Below are positions 1-8,288 of a stretch of 64,000 nt of DNA, piece after piece. Position 1 is the first letter of the stretch; every line of letters starts with the position of its first letter. Under the pieces are notes generated by a model. The model saw only the letters and a list, made by a program, of their open reading frames with translations, searched no databases and was not told the origin of the DNA. Made by a program: the position numbers and the translations under genes. The stretch covers positions 8,652,501 through 8,716,500 of the forward strand of contig NZ_CP108494.1 in assembly GCF_041435435.1 (NCBI RefSeq). Direction: 5' to 3'. This stretch comes from Streptomyces sp. NBC_01241 (GTDB lineage Bacteria > Actinomycetota > Actinomycetes > Streptomycetales > Streptomycetaceae).

Positions 1-881
1 AGGGGGTGCGCTGGCGGGAGGGCAAGGATCTCCCGCCGGTTCATCACCGGTTGTGCTCGCCCTATGACACCGATGCCCGTTACGGGATCAAGCGCGGCTC
101 GGGCTGGACCGGCTACAAGGCGCATCTGACCGAGACCTGCGAGCCGGATGCGCCGCACGTGATCACGCAGGTGGCCACCACCGATGCCGTGGTGGCCGAC
201 ACGGAGATGACCGAACCGGTCCACCAGGCGCTCGCGGAACGGGAGTTGCTGCCGGACGTGCATGTCGTGGATGCCGGCTACACCACTGCCGCCCTGTTCC
301 TGTCCGCGACCGAGCGGGGTATGGAACTGCTCGGCCCGGCCCCGCACGACAGCAGCCGCCAGTCCCGAGAGGATCAGGGCTTCTCCCGCGCCGACTTCAC
401 CATCGACTGGGACAACGAGAGCGCCATCTGTCCCGGCGGGCACCGAAGTTTCGAGTGGTGGGAACAGAAACACCACCGCAACGGCACTCCGGTCCTCAAG
501 GTGTTCTTCTCCGCCGAGCACTGCCGCCCCTGCCCGAAGCAGACGGCATGCACCAAGCCCCCGTCCGGCCGCCGGGGCAGGGGCATCACCTTCCTGCCCC
601 GCGAACGGCACGAGGCCCTCGAAGCCGTCCGCCAGGCCCAGGAGACCGACAATTGGAAGAACCGTTACGCGATCCGGGCCGGGGTCGAAGGCACGATCTC
701 CCGGGCCGTCCGTGTCACCGGCCTGCGCCGTACCCGCTACCGCGATCTACCCGCGACCCGCCTCGGCCACGTCTTCGCCTCCACCGCACTCAACCTCATC
801 CGCATCGACCGATGGCTGACCGGCACCCCACTCGGCGGCACCCGCACCTCCCGCCTCGAAGCTCTGATGCTCGCGGCCTGA
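1..881 (+). CDS. IS1182-family transposase, 5' end outside the window
   Basis: Cut-and-paste DDE transposase of the IS1182 type; only the C-terminal half (about 290 residues) lies here and the frame is open to the left edge. The string RYGIKRGSGWTGYKAHLTE is the typical core around the second catalytic Asp region. It is followed by a cysteine-rich stretch (CRPCPKQTACTKP) and the C-terminal block RAGVEGTISRAV...GLRRTRYRDLP that closes this family. The same blocks occur in the interrupted IS1182 transposase at 44916-53149, but the two are different elements. The stop is followed within about 30 bp by GAGTC, plausibly the element end, and then by the IS200/IS605 element. No lesion is seen; activity cannot be judged without the 5' part. 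Confidence 0.88.
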   Translation, partial: GVRWREGKDLPPVHHRLCSPYDTDARYGIKRGSGWTGYKAHLTETCEPDAPHVITQVATTDAVVADTEMTEPVHQALAERELLPDVHVVDAGYTTAALFLSATERGMELLGPAPHDSSRQSREDQGFSRADFTIDWDNESAICPGGHRSFEWWEQKHHRNGTPVLKVFFSAEHCRPCPKQTACTKPPSGRRGRGITFLPRERHEALEAVRQAQETDNWKNRYAIRAGVEGTISRAVRVTGLRRTRYRDLPATRLGHVFASTALNLIRIDRWLTGTPLGGTRTSRLEALMLAA

Positions 882-948
882 CCACCCGAATCACGCATTC
901 CTCAGCAGAGTCCTTCAGGGCGGGGGTGAAGGCCATCCTTGGCCCGGA

Positions 949-976
949 GGCGCAGAGCGCCGGAGTGCTCTGCGCC
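949..976. repeat. Perfect 10-bp stem-loop at the left side of the IS200/IS605 element
   Basis: GGCGCAGAGC (949-958) pairs perfectly with GCTCTGCGCC (967-976) across an 8-nt loop. It sits 12 bp past the tnpA stop codon, so it may be the TnpA-recognised end hairpin, the tnpA terminator, or both. Confidence 0.65.
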
Positions 977-988
977 TTGGGGTGAGGG

Positions 989-1417
989 TCAGACGGGACG
1001 CTGTTGGTTTTCGATGTACTGCTTGACGACGGTCAGGGGTGCGCCGCCGCAGGACCCTGCGAAGTAGGAGCCGGACCAGAAGTGTCCGCCCCACAGGTAC
1101 CGGCGGACATGCGCGTTGTACTCCTGGCGGAGCCTGCGGGAACTGACGCCCTTGAGGGAGTTGACCAGTTTGGAGAGCTGCACCTTCGGCGGGTAGTGCA
1201 CGAGCAGGTGGACGTGGTCCTGTTCGCCGTTGAACTGTTTCAGCTCGGCCTCGAAGTCGGCGCAGACCTCCCGCATGATCTCTTCGGTGCGGGTCAGCAT
1301 GGCGTCGGTGAACGCTTCACGCCGGTACTTTGTGACAAAAACCAAATGAACATGCAGGTTGTAGACAACATGGCGACCGGTTCTGACATCGGGATGAGGG
1401 TTCCAGCGCGGTGACAT
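989..1417 (-). CDS. tnpA: IS200/IS605 transposase TnpA (Y1 HUH transposase)
   Basis: A 142-residue single-domain HUH endonuclease that cuts and rejoins single-stranded DNA at hairpin ends. The HUH metal motif is visible as DHVHLLV, and the nucleophilic tyrosine lies in VVKQYIENQQ near the C-terminus. Length is normal for the family. The start ATG faces tnpB, whose start lies only about 11-38 bp away on the other strand, so the two promoters must overlap each other's coding ends. It appears intact. Confidence 0.92.
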   Translation of the reverse strand: MSPRWNPHPDVRTGRHVVYNLHVHLVFVTKYRREAFTDAMLTRTEEIMREVCADFEAELKQFNGEQDHVHLLVHYPPKVQLSKLVNSLKGVSSRRLRQEYNAHVRRYLWGGHFWSGSYFAGSCGGAPLTVVKQYIENQQRPV

Positions 1418-1428
1418 AAACCAATGCT

Positions 1429-2760
1429 ATGGTCTCGATCGTGAGTCAAGACACCATGGTCAAGCGGCAGTTCGGGCATCGTGCCCGGCTTGCGCTGTCG
1501 CCTGCCGAGGCGTTGAGGACTGATAGCCAGGCGCACGCGGCCCGCACCCTGTGGAACCTGCTGCACGCCTGGTGGCAGATGATGCCGAAGGAAAAGCGGA
1601 CTCTCGGACACGCGGATGCCGCCGTACGACAGGCCCGCAAGGACATCGACTTCCTTGCTGTCCTTCCCGCGCAGGCCGCGCAAGCAGTACTCAAGACGTA
1701 CTTCCAGGCGTGGAAGAACTGCTGGGACGGCCGCGCCGACGCCCCGAACTTCAAGGGCCGGTTCCGCACGGTGATGTCCGTGGACGTCCCTCAGGGCCGG
1801 GACCTGAACATCGTGCGCGTGCACCGCCGCTGGGGCATGGCCAACATTCCCAAGGTGGGCCGGGTCCGCTTCCGGTGGACCAAAGACCTTCCGGTCGGCA
1901 AGCGTGCAGGCGCGGAGAACCGGATCACCGGGGCACGGCTGGTCAAGGACGCTTCCCCAAGCTCTCGGCTTCGCTCGAGCAGGGGAGGCCCCATTGGCTG
2001 GCACATCGCCTTCCGCGTCCAGACCTTGGAGGTCAAGCCCGAGCCCCACCAGGGGCCGGAAGTCGGCATCGACGTGGGCGTCACCGTGCCCATCGCCCTC
2101 TCGGACGGCGAGACGTACGAGCACGGCGAATGGCTGACGGAGAAGGAGAAGGCCAGGCTTCTGCACCTGGAGCGGCGCGCCGCGCAGCGCAAGCGGCACC
2201 GCAAGCCCGGCGAGCGCACCAGCCGCCGGCTGCACCGCACCTACGACCAGATCGCAGGACTCCGCGCGAAAGCCAAGCGCAGGGCCCTGGACTGGCAGCA
2301 CCGGACGACCACCGCCATCGCCCGCACATACGGCACCGTCGTGGTCGAAGCACTCACCATCACGAACATGGTCAAGTCCGCCAGGGGAACCATCGAGGAG
2401 CCAGGGAAGAACGTCGCCCAGAAGTCCGGGCTGAACCGCTCCATCAGCAAGGAGGCATGGGGCCGCACGGTCACCATGCTGACGTACAAGACCGCCCGGC
2501 TCGGCGGCACCCTGCACAAGGTCCCCGCCCCCGGCACCTCCCAACGCTGCTCAGCGTGCGGCTTCACCACGCCCGGCAACCGGGAGAGCCAGGCCGTGTT
2601 CGTGTGCAAGAACCCCGACTGCGGCTGGTCGGGCAATGCCGACCACAACGCAGCCCGGAACGTCTTGCACCTGTACCGGATGGGCCTCGCGCTCATCCCG
2701 GCTGCCGGGAGGGCAGTCGTCAGACGTGCGAAGCGCGTCAAGCCCGCTGCCGCAAGGTAA
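1429..2760 (+). CDS. tnpB: TnpB-type RNA-guided nuclease of IS200/IS605 (OrfB)
   Basis: 443 residues if ATG 1429 is used; GTG 1441 and ATG 1456 are alternative starts. The RuvC-like nuclease residues are present: Asp in GIDVGVTVPIALSDG, Glu in VVVEALTITNMVKSA and the last Asp in GNADHNAARN. Between the last two lies a zinc ribbon (CSACG ... CKNPDCG). The family uses an RNA from the right end of the element to guide DNA cleavage, which favours retention at vacated sites. Oddity: residues about 175-188 (ASPSSRLRSSRGGP) are encoded by a small GC-rich inverted-repeat insert placed where the family normally reads straight from LVKDA to GWHIAF. The frame is kept, so the protein may still fold, but the insert could impair it. 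Confidence 0.9.
   Translation: MVSIVSQDTMVKRQFGHRARLALSPAEALRTDSQAHAARTLWNLLHAWWQMMPKEKRTLGHADAAVRQARKDIDFLAVLPAQAAQAVLKTYFQAWKNCWDGRADAPNFKGRFRTVMSVDVPQGRDLNIVRVHRRWGMANIPKVGRVRFRWTKDLPVGKRAGAENRITGARLVKDASPSSRLRSSRGGPIGWHIAFRVQTLEVKPEPHQGPEVGIDVGVTVPIALSDGETYEHGEWLTEKEKARLLHLERRAAQRKRHRKPGERTSRRLHRTYDQIAGLRAKAKRRALDWQHRTTTAIARTYGTVVVEALTITNMVKSARGTIEEPGKNVAQKSGLNRSISKEAWGRTVTMLTYKTARLGGTLHKVPAPGTSQRCSACGFTTPGNRESQAVFVCKNPDCGWSGNADHNAARNVLHLYRMGLALIPAAGRAVVRRAKRVKPAAAR
1950..1993 (+). repeat. Small palindromic repeat inserted in frame in tnpB
   Basis: The segment starting CTTCCCCAAGCTCTCGG and ending GCAGGGGAGGCCCCA has complementary arms (CCCC..GCTC / GAGC..GGGG). It resembles a short dispersed palindrome I recall from Streptomyces intergenic DNA. 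It adds about 14 codons without breaking the frame. Identity as a dispersed repeat is from memory and was not computed. Confidence 0.5.
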
Positions 2761-2767
2761 GCAGGAA

Positions 2768-2800
2768 TCTCCCGGCTTCAGCCGGGAGAGCACTTCAACG
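2768..2800 (+). ncRNA. 3' scaffold of the TnpB guide RNA (omega/reRNA) at the right end
   Basis: TCTCCCGGC-TTCA-GCCGGGAGA is a perfect 9-bp hairpin 7 bp after the tnpB stop, followed by GCACTTCAAC. In IS200/IS605 elements the guide RNA overlaps the tnpB 3' end, folds such a hairpin and takes its guide from the DNA just beyond the element. Here the guide would start near 2801. The exact 3' boundary is inferred. Confidence 0.6.
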
Positions 2801-2940
2801 GCCGATCCTGCCCCGTTCGGTCACTGCCGACCCATCTGGTTCCCCTGGTTCGTGCCGGAGCCCGCTTCGAACGCGGGCAGCTTGTCGAGGGTTGGGAGAA
2901 CTCGTGGCCTGAAGTCCTGCCCACGGGTGCCGAGCGGGAT

Positions 2941-3924
2941 TCACGCGTACCGATCGAAAAGAGCCTGGATGTACTCCTCCAGCCTGCCGGACAACACGGT
3001 GGGGGTCAGATCGGTGCGGCCCAGTTCGTGCCAGGGGACGCCGACCTTCTCGGCATCCGGAGCGAAGGCCAACGCGTCCAGCAGCCGCCAGTACAGATGC
3101 GCCGCGGGCTCAACGGCCAGGGTCCCTCCCGCCGCGACGTACCGGTCGGCGAAGCCCATGCCTGTCGGAACTCCGTGCAGCAGGGCCAGGGCCGTCGAGC
3201 AGTGGGCCACGTCCAGGTCGGCCGGCCCCCAGGAGGTCTCCACCCAGTCGACGACGCCGCTGATCCGCAGATCGTCGTTGTCGCCCTCGAACAGAACATT
3301 GCCGGGGTGGAAGTCCCGGTGCAGGAAGCAGGGCTGGTAGTGCGGCGGTTCGCGTCGGATGACGTCCACGGCCCGCCGCCAGAGCTCGGGTCGCGTTGAG
3401 GAGCCAGGTGGGTTTACCCGTTCGGGCGTGGCCCACGCCTGATAGGTGCGGGGCCGGGTCTCCTCGGTGACCAGCACCTGATGGATGCGCAGGAGCCGGC
3501 CGGCCAGCAAGTCGGTGCGCCGGTCGGCTCCCTGGTCGGCCAGGCGGACGCTCCCGGGCAGCAGCGACATCAGCAAGGAGGGGTGGTCGCAGTACTCCGC
3601 CGTCGCGTCCACGTCCACGAGGGTGGCCGCGGGCACGTCTGTCTCAGCGACCAGGCGCAGGATCATTGCCTCGCGCGACAGCAGGCCCTCCGCGTGCCGG
3701 AGGAAGAAGGGTTTGACGAAGGATCGAAGGACCAGCGAGCGTCGGCCGCCAGGCCCCGAGATGCTCAGACGACGCATCTCCGAGGTCCACCCGCCGCGCA
3801 ACCGCGTGACATCCTCGATGTGTTCCGACTCCGGCAGTCCTCTTTCCACCCAGGAGCGCGTCGCAATCCACTCCTGGCTCTCCAGGTCCCCACCGGTTCG
3901 CTCCGTGCCCTCACCTCTGTTCAT
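2941..3924 (-). CDS. APH-family phosphotransferase (aminoglycoside phosphotransferase-like)
   Basis: 327 residues from ATG 3924. Upstream in-frame sequence up to 4158 overlaps the lectin gene region and has no family similarity, so I reject that longer start. The kinase-like fold is shown by the catalytic loop HRDFHPGNVLFEGDN and the metal-binding DWVETSWGPADLDVAH. The N-terminal half has GGWTSEM and the LVLRSF Lys/Arg strand. Members phosphorylate aminoglycosides, macrolides, homoserine, choline or other small alcohols, and the substrate cannot be read here. It stands alone between the IS element and the lectin gene, convergent with tnpB. Confidence 0.82.
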   Translation of the reverse strand: MNRGEGTERTGGDLESQEWIATRSWVERGLPESEHIEDVTRLRGGWTSEMRRLSISGPGGRRSLVLRSFVKPFFLRHAEGLLSREAMILRLVAETDVPAATLVDVDATAEYCDHPSLLMSLLPGSVRLADQGADRRTDLLAGRLLRIHQVLVTEETRPRTYQAWATPERVNPPGSSTRPELWRRAVDVIRREPPHYQPCFLHRDFHPGNVLFEGDNDDLRISGVVDWVETSWGPADLDVAHCSTALALLHGVPTGMGFADRYVAAGGTLAVEPAAHLYWRLLDALAFAPDAEKVGVPWHELGRTDLTPTVLSGRLEEYIQALFDRYA

Positions 3925-4085
3925 GGGAGCCAGGCTATCGACCGCCCGATGGACACATTGCTCGGGCAACCCACCCACAACTCCCGGCGCATCCGACAGG
4001 CAGCGCCATCGGCTGGATGACTTGGGCGGTGGGCCCACGAACCGCCACCGCCATGTGCGGGAGCAGCGAACGATGGGGGAGAAGA

Positions 4086-4114
4086 CAGGGCCCGGACGGC
4101 TGGTCCGGGCCCTG
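4086..4114 (-). terminator. Terminator hairpin after the lectin gene
   Basis: CAGGGCCCGGA (4086-4096) and TCCGGGCCCTG (4104-4114) form a perfect 11-bp stem with a 7-nt loop. It begins 20 bp past the stop of the minus-strand lectin gene. There is no T-run, as is usual in Streptomyces. Confidence 0.7.
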
Positions 4115-4133
4115 CCGTATACGGGACTGTCGC

Positions 4134-4607
4134 TCAGTCGCCGGTGTTGGTTGCCCAAACGGGCTGGTTGGCGTTGTTGTAGACGACGACGTTGCCGTCG
4201 TCCTGGACGGCGAGGTAGCGGCCCTTGTGCCAGGTTCCGGCGGCCCAGATGGCCTGGCCGGCCCTGTTGTAGATGACGAAGTTGCCGTCCTCCTGCATGA
4301 CGAGGCGGTCGGCGTTGGGGTATACGTTCGGGGCCTGCCAGGCGGGACGGTTGTCCTTGTAGACGACGACGTTGCCGTCGCTCTGAACACGCAGGACGGT
4401 ACGGCCGCTGCCGGACGTCCAGGCCTGGTTCTTGCCGAGGGTGGCGGGCCCGTAGAAGTGGGAGTCGCTCCGCAGGGCCTTTTGGGGCTGCGTGCTCTGG
4501 ACGGTACGGCTGTTCTCCACGGCGTCAGCGGCAGGAACGGCGGCCAGGATGGGCAGGGCTGCGAGGGTGAGCGCGGGGAGGCCGCGCCACACGAGGTTCT
4601 TGATCAC
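4134..4607 (-). CDS. Secreted bulb-type (B-lectin) mannose-binding protein
   Basis: 157 residues from GTG 4607. Residues 1-30 are a Sec signal (VWRGLPALTLAALPILAAV, cleavage near ADA). The mature part is one B-lectin domain with three beta-prism repeats, each carrying the QxDxNxVxY carbohydrate motif: QSDGNVVVY, QEDGNFVIY and QDDGNVVVY. All three sites are intact, so mannose binding is likely. No enzyme domain is attached. It is a monocistronic unit with its own terminator. Its role (glycan adhesion, defence, or anti-fungal or bacteriocin-like activity) is not deducible. Confidence 0.88.
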   Translation of the reverse strand: MIKNLVWRGLPALTLAALPILAAVPAADAVENSRTVQSTQPQKALRSDSHFYGPATLGKNQAWTSGSGRTVLRVQSDGNVVVYKDNRPAWQAPNVYPNADRLVMQEDGNFVIYNRAGQAIWAAGTWHKGRYLAVQDDGNVVVYNNANQPVWATNTGD

Positions 4608-4799
4608 AACCCCGGATTTACACAGTCCGCAAATGCCTGCGACAGCCCCTGAGCCAAGAACTCACCCGTACGGTCCCGCGATTTCATCGCTGAAACGACA
4701 CTGCTGGCGTCGGCCGAGCGACCGACGCCGTCGAACGCGCCTGGGGCCGTCCCGAGCTCGGCGGCCCGTACGCCCTGCGTCGGCTGCCCTGCCCACTTC

Positions 4800-5289
4800 A
4801 GCATCGGCCCCCGCTCGGACAACCTGGCGCCATGTCGTCGCGATCAACCTCGACGGCCTCTTCCACGGTCTCAAGTACCGGATCCCCGCGATCACCGGCA
4901 GCGGAGGCGGCGCGATCGTCAACGTGTCCAGTGTGTTCGCGGATCGCGGCGGGCCGACCGTGGAGTACTCCTCCGCCGAGCACGCCATCCGCGGTCTCAC
5001 CGCACCGCCGCCAAGGAGTACGGCACGCAGGGAGTGCGTGTCGACGGACTCCAGCCCGGCGTGATCAAGTCGGAGACGACCCGGGCCAACCCGGAGGGCC
5101 ACCGAGGAAGTCGCCGAGCGCGGCGTGCCCCTGGGGCGCATCGGGCGCAGTGAGGAGATCGCCACCGCGGTCGCATTCCTGCTCTCCGATGACGCCTCCT
5201 GCATCACCGGTGCGCATCTCGCCGTCGACGGGGGGTCCTCGCCCGAGCTCAACCGCTCGACCACGGCCCTCATGATGCCGGCCTGCTAG
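4800..5289 (+). pseudogene. Decayed SDR-family oxidoreductase
   Basis: A short-chain dehydrogenase remnant in at least two frames. First comes WRHVVAINLDGLFHGLKY...GGAIVNVSSVFADRGGPTVEYSSAEHAIRGLT, which has the catalytic Ser, but the active-site Tyr motif reads YSSAEHA instead of Y-x-x-x-K. The frame then shifts to KEYGTQGVRVDGLQPGVIKSETT, and shifts again to EEVAERGVPLGRIGRSEEIATAVAFLLSDDASCITGAHLAVDGG before TAG at 5289. The N-terminal cofactor motif TGxxxGIG is missing. The preceding 4650-4800 may hold further eroded sequence. Confidence 0.75.
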
Positions 5290-5515
5290 GGGCGGTTCAA
5301 CGGCTTCTCCCAGTGGCTCGGGTTCGGCATCGCGGTGTGTCATCGCCGACAGCGACTCGTCGGGGCCAGAAGGCGATGAACGTAAACTCCGTCGTACCGC
5401 CGCCCCGTTGAGCGATCCGGGCCGCGCATCTGATTCTGCAGGTGGTGGGCCGCCGGCCCGCAGCCAACTCGTCGGGCCGGAGGCATGCATCCGTTGGCGT
5501 CCGACATGGACAGGC

Positions 5516-6316
5516 CTACCGGCGCTCTGCCGGGGGTGGCGCCGTCACCAGGATGAGAGGGATTCCGTTGCAGGGCCGCAGTTGCTGCCCGCCGTGTTCC
5601 GTGCCGATTTCCGGTCCGGCCAGTACCGCCGCGAAGTCCGGGCCCTTGGTGAGCGATCCGACCAGGTGGTGGGGGTCGGTGGAGGCGGCGACCCGGCCGC
5701 GCGCGTTGACCAGGCGGGCGGGTCCCGGCAGGCGTTGGAGCAAGGGCATGACGGCCGCTTCGAAGCGCCGCAGGTAGACGTCGGCGGCGGCCACTCCCAT
5801 GAAACATCCCCCGATCGTCACCGGCGAGGAGAGGGTGAGGCTGTACTCGTCGGAGCAGAGGTAGTCGACGTAGGGTCCCGCGACCGCCCGCTGTCCGGTG
5901 TCGCGGGGCAGGGTGAACCACTCCCAGTGGGTGTAGTCGGAGTACGCCGAGTGCTCAGGGTCCAGGTCGAGCAACAGCGGATGCACGGCACCGTCCGCAG
6001 TGGTCTGCCACCACTCGAGCCACGCCGGCACGTCGTCGAGCAGTCCTGGTGCCGCCACGAAGCCGAGCCCCGAGACCAGGTCGTACTGGGCGAGACAGGC
6101 GTGCAGGCCGGGGCGGAGCGCGGACAGATCGGTCGAGACAGGACGTCGGCCATCTGCGACGGCTGACGCCAGTACCGACTCCGTGCCCGTAGCGGTCCTG
6201 CCTACAGCGTCGAAGACTTCTTCGAGCGCGTCTCGGACACGGACGGCCGCGTCGGCGGCCGTCATCGTGTCAAGTACTGCCGATCCGGCGCTTGCGAGAC
6301 GGGGACTGCTGCCCAT
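5516..6316 (-). CDS. Cache-domain protein coupled to a GntR regulator
   Basis: 266 residues from ATG 6316. There is no convincing signal peptide or membrane segment. The protein resembles single Cache (PDC) ligand-sensor domains: it contains the WFTLPRDTGQRAVAGPYVDYLCSDEY stretch typical of the sensor sheet, then TIGGCFMGVAAADVYLRRFE and VNARGRVAASTDPHHLVG. Cache domains bind small ligands such as amino acids, polyamines or carboxylates. Its start overlaps the end of the GntR gene by 47 bp, so the two are translationally coupled. The pair faces a polyamine-type ABC operon. A cytoplasmic ligand sensor working with the repressor is a reasonable inference. Confidence 0.72.
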   Translation of the reverse strand: MGSSPRLASAGSAVLDTMTAADAAVRVRDALEEVFDAVGRTATGTESVLASAVADGRRPVSTDLSALRPGLHACLAQYDLVSGLGFVAAPGLLDDVPAWLEWWQTTADGAVHPLLLDLDPEHSAYSDYTHWEWFTLPRDTGQRAVAGPYVDYLCSDEYSLTLSSPVTIGGCFMGVAAADVYLRRFEAAVMPLLQRLPGPARLVNARGRVAASTDPHHLVGSLTKGPDFAAVLAGPEIGTEHGGQQLRPCNGIPLILVTAPPPAERR

Positions 6317-7097
6317 CGGGGCCCTCCTTCGGACGGGGACCGCGCGCACCGTCGGCCGAGCCGAGGCGGAGTTCGATCAGGCGCGCCATGGATGTCAGCA
6401 CGCATTGTTCGGCCAGATCCCTGGCACGGTCATCCGCCCCATCATGCACGGCCGAGATTACGGCGTGATGACGATCCGCTGCGTCCTTGAGGCGCTCGTC
6501 CTCGCAGAGTACGAGGCGCAGAAGTGCCCCCACTTCGGTTTGGAGAGTGACTTCTTCCCTGGTCAGCCGGGCGGACTGGGCGGCCGCGGCCAGCTCGACA
6601 TGGAAGCGCCCGAAGATGCGGCTGCGCGCCCCCGAGTCCTCGGCTTCCACCAACTCTCCCAGAGACCTGTTCAGTTGCTGCATATCCTCGGGCTCGGTGC
6701 GCCGGGCCGCGAGTCGCGCGGCGGCACCCGAGACGGCTGCCCAGTGGTCGGCGAGATCGCGGAGTTCCTCGGTGCTCCAGTCGGCGAGCCGGGCAAGCAG
6801 CCGGTCCTCCGCGGGACCGTCGGGCACGGTGACGAAGCTGCCTCCGCCACGGCCCCTACGGGTGGTGACCAGGCCCCTTTGGCGGAGTGCCATCAGTGCT
6901 TCCCGCAGGGTCACGGTGGACACGCCGAGCTGGGCGGCGAGGTCGCTCTCGCCGGGCAGCTGCTCGCCGTCGGCGAGCAGTCCGAGGTCGATGGCGTCAC
7001 CGAGCCGCCGCACGACGGCATCCACGCGGGCCAGGGTATCGACGGGCGTGAAGACGACTCTGCGGGCGCCGGGTCTGTCTCGGTTCACGATCACCAC
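6270..7097 (-). CDS. FadR-subfamily GntR transcriptional regulator
   Basis: 275 residues from GTG 7097; GTG 7088 is an alternative start. The N-terminal winged helix (residues about 25-95) has ...LGLLADGEQLPGESDLAAQLGVSTVTLREALMALRQRGLVTTRRGRGGG, typical GntR. The C-terminal part (about 105-240) is the all-helical FCD ligand domain, with metal-ligand-like His at FHVEL and HHAVISAVHDG. It is divergent from the ABC operon 105 bp away, where a palindrome overlaps the promoter. It probably represses that operon and itself in response to the transported compound. Confidence 0.88.
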   Translation of the reverse strand: MVIVNRDRPGARRVVFTPVDTLARVDAVVRRLGDAIDLGLLADGEQLPGESDLAAQLGVSTVTLREALMALRQRGLVTTRRGRGGGSFVTVPDGPAEDRLLARLADWSTEELRDLADHWAAVSGAAARLAARRTEPEDMQQLNRSLGELVEAEDSGARSRIFGRFHVELAAAAQSARLTREEVTLQTEVGALLRLVLCEDERLKDAADRHHAVISAVHDGADDRARDLAEQCVLTSMARLIELRLGSADGARGPRPKEGPDGQQSPSRKRRIGST

Positions 7098-7133
7098 CTT
7101 GCCAGTTGACCGAGCTTTTGCCTTGAGGGGGCC

Positions 7134-7162
7134 TTGAAATTAGAACTATGACTTCATAGGTT
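7134..7162 (+). promoter_or_regulatory. Promoter with overlapping palindromic operator for the ABC operon
   Basis: TTGAAA (7134-7139), a 17-bp spacer, then TAGGTT (7157-7162) match a Streptomyces housekeeping promoter. CTATGA-CT-TCATAG (7146-7159) is a perfect palindrome inside the spacer and touching the -10 box, the expected position for a FadR-type repressor site. It lies 40 bp upstream of the ABC ATPase start. Confidence 0.65.
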
Positions 7163-7201
7163 TAGGGTCAACTCCCAACAGCACCAGAAAGGTTCCCGCC
7201 C

Positions 7202-8239
7202 ATGGAGGGAATGGCCATCCGGTTGCAGAACCTGCGTAAGTCCTTCGGCCGGACAGAGGCTGTGGCCGGAGTCGACCTGGAGATCGCGGACGGCGAGTTC
7301 TTCTCGATGCTGGGGCCCTCCGGCTCCGGCAAGACCACAGTGCTCCGGTTGATCGCCGGCTTCGAGGCTCCCACCGGCGGCACCATCGAACTCGCGGGCT
7401 CCGACGTCACCGCTCTGGCCCCCTTCGAACGCGACGTGCACACCGTCTTCCAGGACTACGCGCTCTTCCCGCACATGACCCTGGAGCAGAACGTCGCCTA
7501 CAGCCTCAAGGTCCGCAAGGTGCCCAAGGCCGAGCGTCTGAAGCAAGCCAGGGAGGCTCTGGCGAGCGTGCGGCTCGCGGACTTCGGCACGCGTCGCCCG
7601 TCCCAGCTCTCCGGAGGCCAGCGCCAGCGCGTGGCGCTGGCCCGCGCCCTCGTCGGCCGTCCGAAGGTGCTGCTGCTCGATGAGCCGCTGGGCGCCCTCG
7701 ACCTCAAGCTGCGCGAACAGATGCAGGTCGAACTCAAGGCGATCCAGCGCGAAGTCGGCATCACCTTCGTCTTCGTCACGCACGACCAGGAGGAAGCGCT
7801 GACCATGAGCGACCGGATCGCGGTCTTCAACCAGGGCCGCGTCGAACAGATCGGGACCCCGGCCCAGATATACGAACGTCCTGCCACCCCGTTCGTCGCG
7901 GGCTTCGTCGGTACGTCGAACCTGCTGACCGACGCCGCCGCGGAGCAGGTCGTGGGCGACCGGGGAACGTACAGCATCCGGCCGGAGAAGATCCGCGTAC
8001 TCAAGGAGTCCGCCCTCGCCGACGAGCCGCAGCACTCCCGTGCCACCGGCACCGTCGCGGAGGTCGTCTACCTGGGGGACGCCACCCGCTTCCTGGTGGA
8101 CCTCGACGCAGGCGGCCGGCTCACCGCCCTCCAGCAGAACCTGGAGACCTCCTCCGAGGACGTCGCCGCCTTCCGCGGCTCCCGAGTCACGCTCCAGTGG
8201 CACCAACGGCACAACTTCCTGGTGCCGGACGCCCGATGA
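7202..8239 (+). CDS. Polyamine-type ABC transporter ATPase (PotA-like)
   Basis: 345 residues. Walker A is GPSGSGKTT (about residues 38-46), the Q-loop QDYALFPHMT, the signature LSGGQRQR, Walker B VLLLDEPLGALD and the H-loop VTHDQEEA. The C-terminal 110 residues form the TOBE regulatory domain (ATGTVAEVVYLGDATRF...VTLQWH), as in PotA/CysA-type importers. It is the first gene of an operon with a binding lipoprotein and two permeases. Substrate class follows from the whole operon (spermidine/putrescine or a related amine) but is not proven. ATG 7211 is a possible alternative start. Confidence 0.93.
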   Translation: MEGMAIRLQNLRKSFGRTEAVAGVDLEIADGEFFSMLGPSGSGKTTVLRLIAGFEAPTGGTIELAGSDVTALAPFERDVHTVFQDYALFPHMTLEQNVAYSLKVRKVPKAERLKQAREALASVRLADFGTRRPSQLSGGQRQRVALARALVGRPKVLLLDEPLGALDLKLREQMQVELKAIQREVGITFVFVTHDQEEALTMSDRIAVFNQGRVEQIGTPAQIYERPATPFVAGFVGTSNLLTDAAAEQVVGDRGTYSIRPEKIRVLKESALADEPQHSRATGTVAEVVYLGDATRFLVDLDAGGRLTALQQNLETSSEDVAAFRGSRVTLQWHQRHNFLVPDAR

Positions 8240-8288
8240 GCGCACCCGCACGACCCGTCCCCGCCCCTTCCCTCCTGTGGAGAACCCT

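Larger units (their letters stand above)
905..2800. mobile_element. IS200/IS605-type element with divergent tnpA and tnpB
   Basis: A single-strand transposing element. A Y1 tyrosine transposase gene (minus) and a TnpB gene (plus) stand back to back, as in IS605. The left side carries imperfect hairpin CCTTCA...TGAAGG (about 912-931) and a perfect 10-bp stem at 949-976. The right side carries a 9-bp stem at 2768-2789 followed by TTCAAC, a typical right end. Exact ends are inferred. It abuts the probable terminus of the IS1182 element on its left. Confidence 0.8.

Noticed and set aside
3925..4158. N-terminal extension of the APH-like gene
   Set aside because: Arg/Ser-rich sequence without family similarity; normal APH length is reached from ATG 3924.
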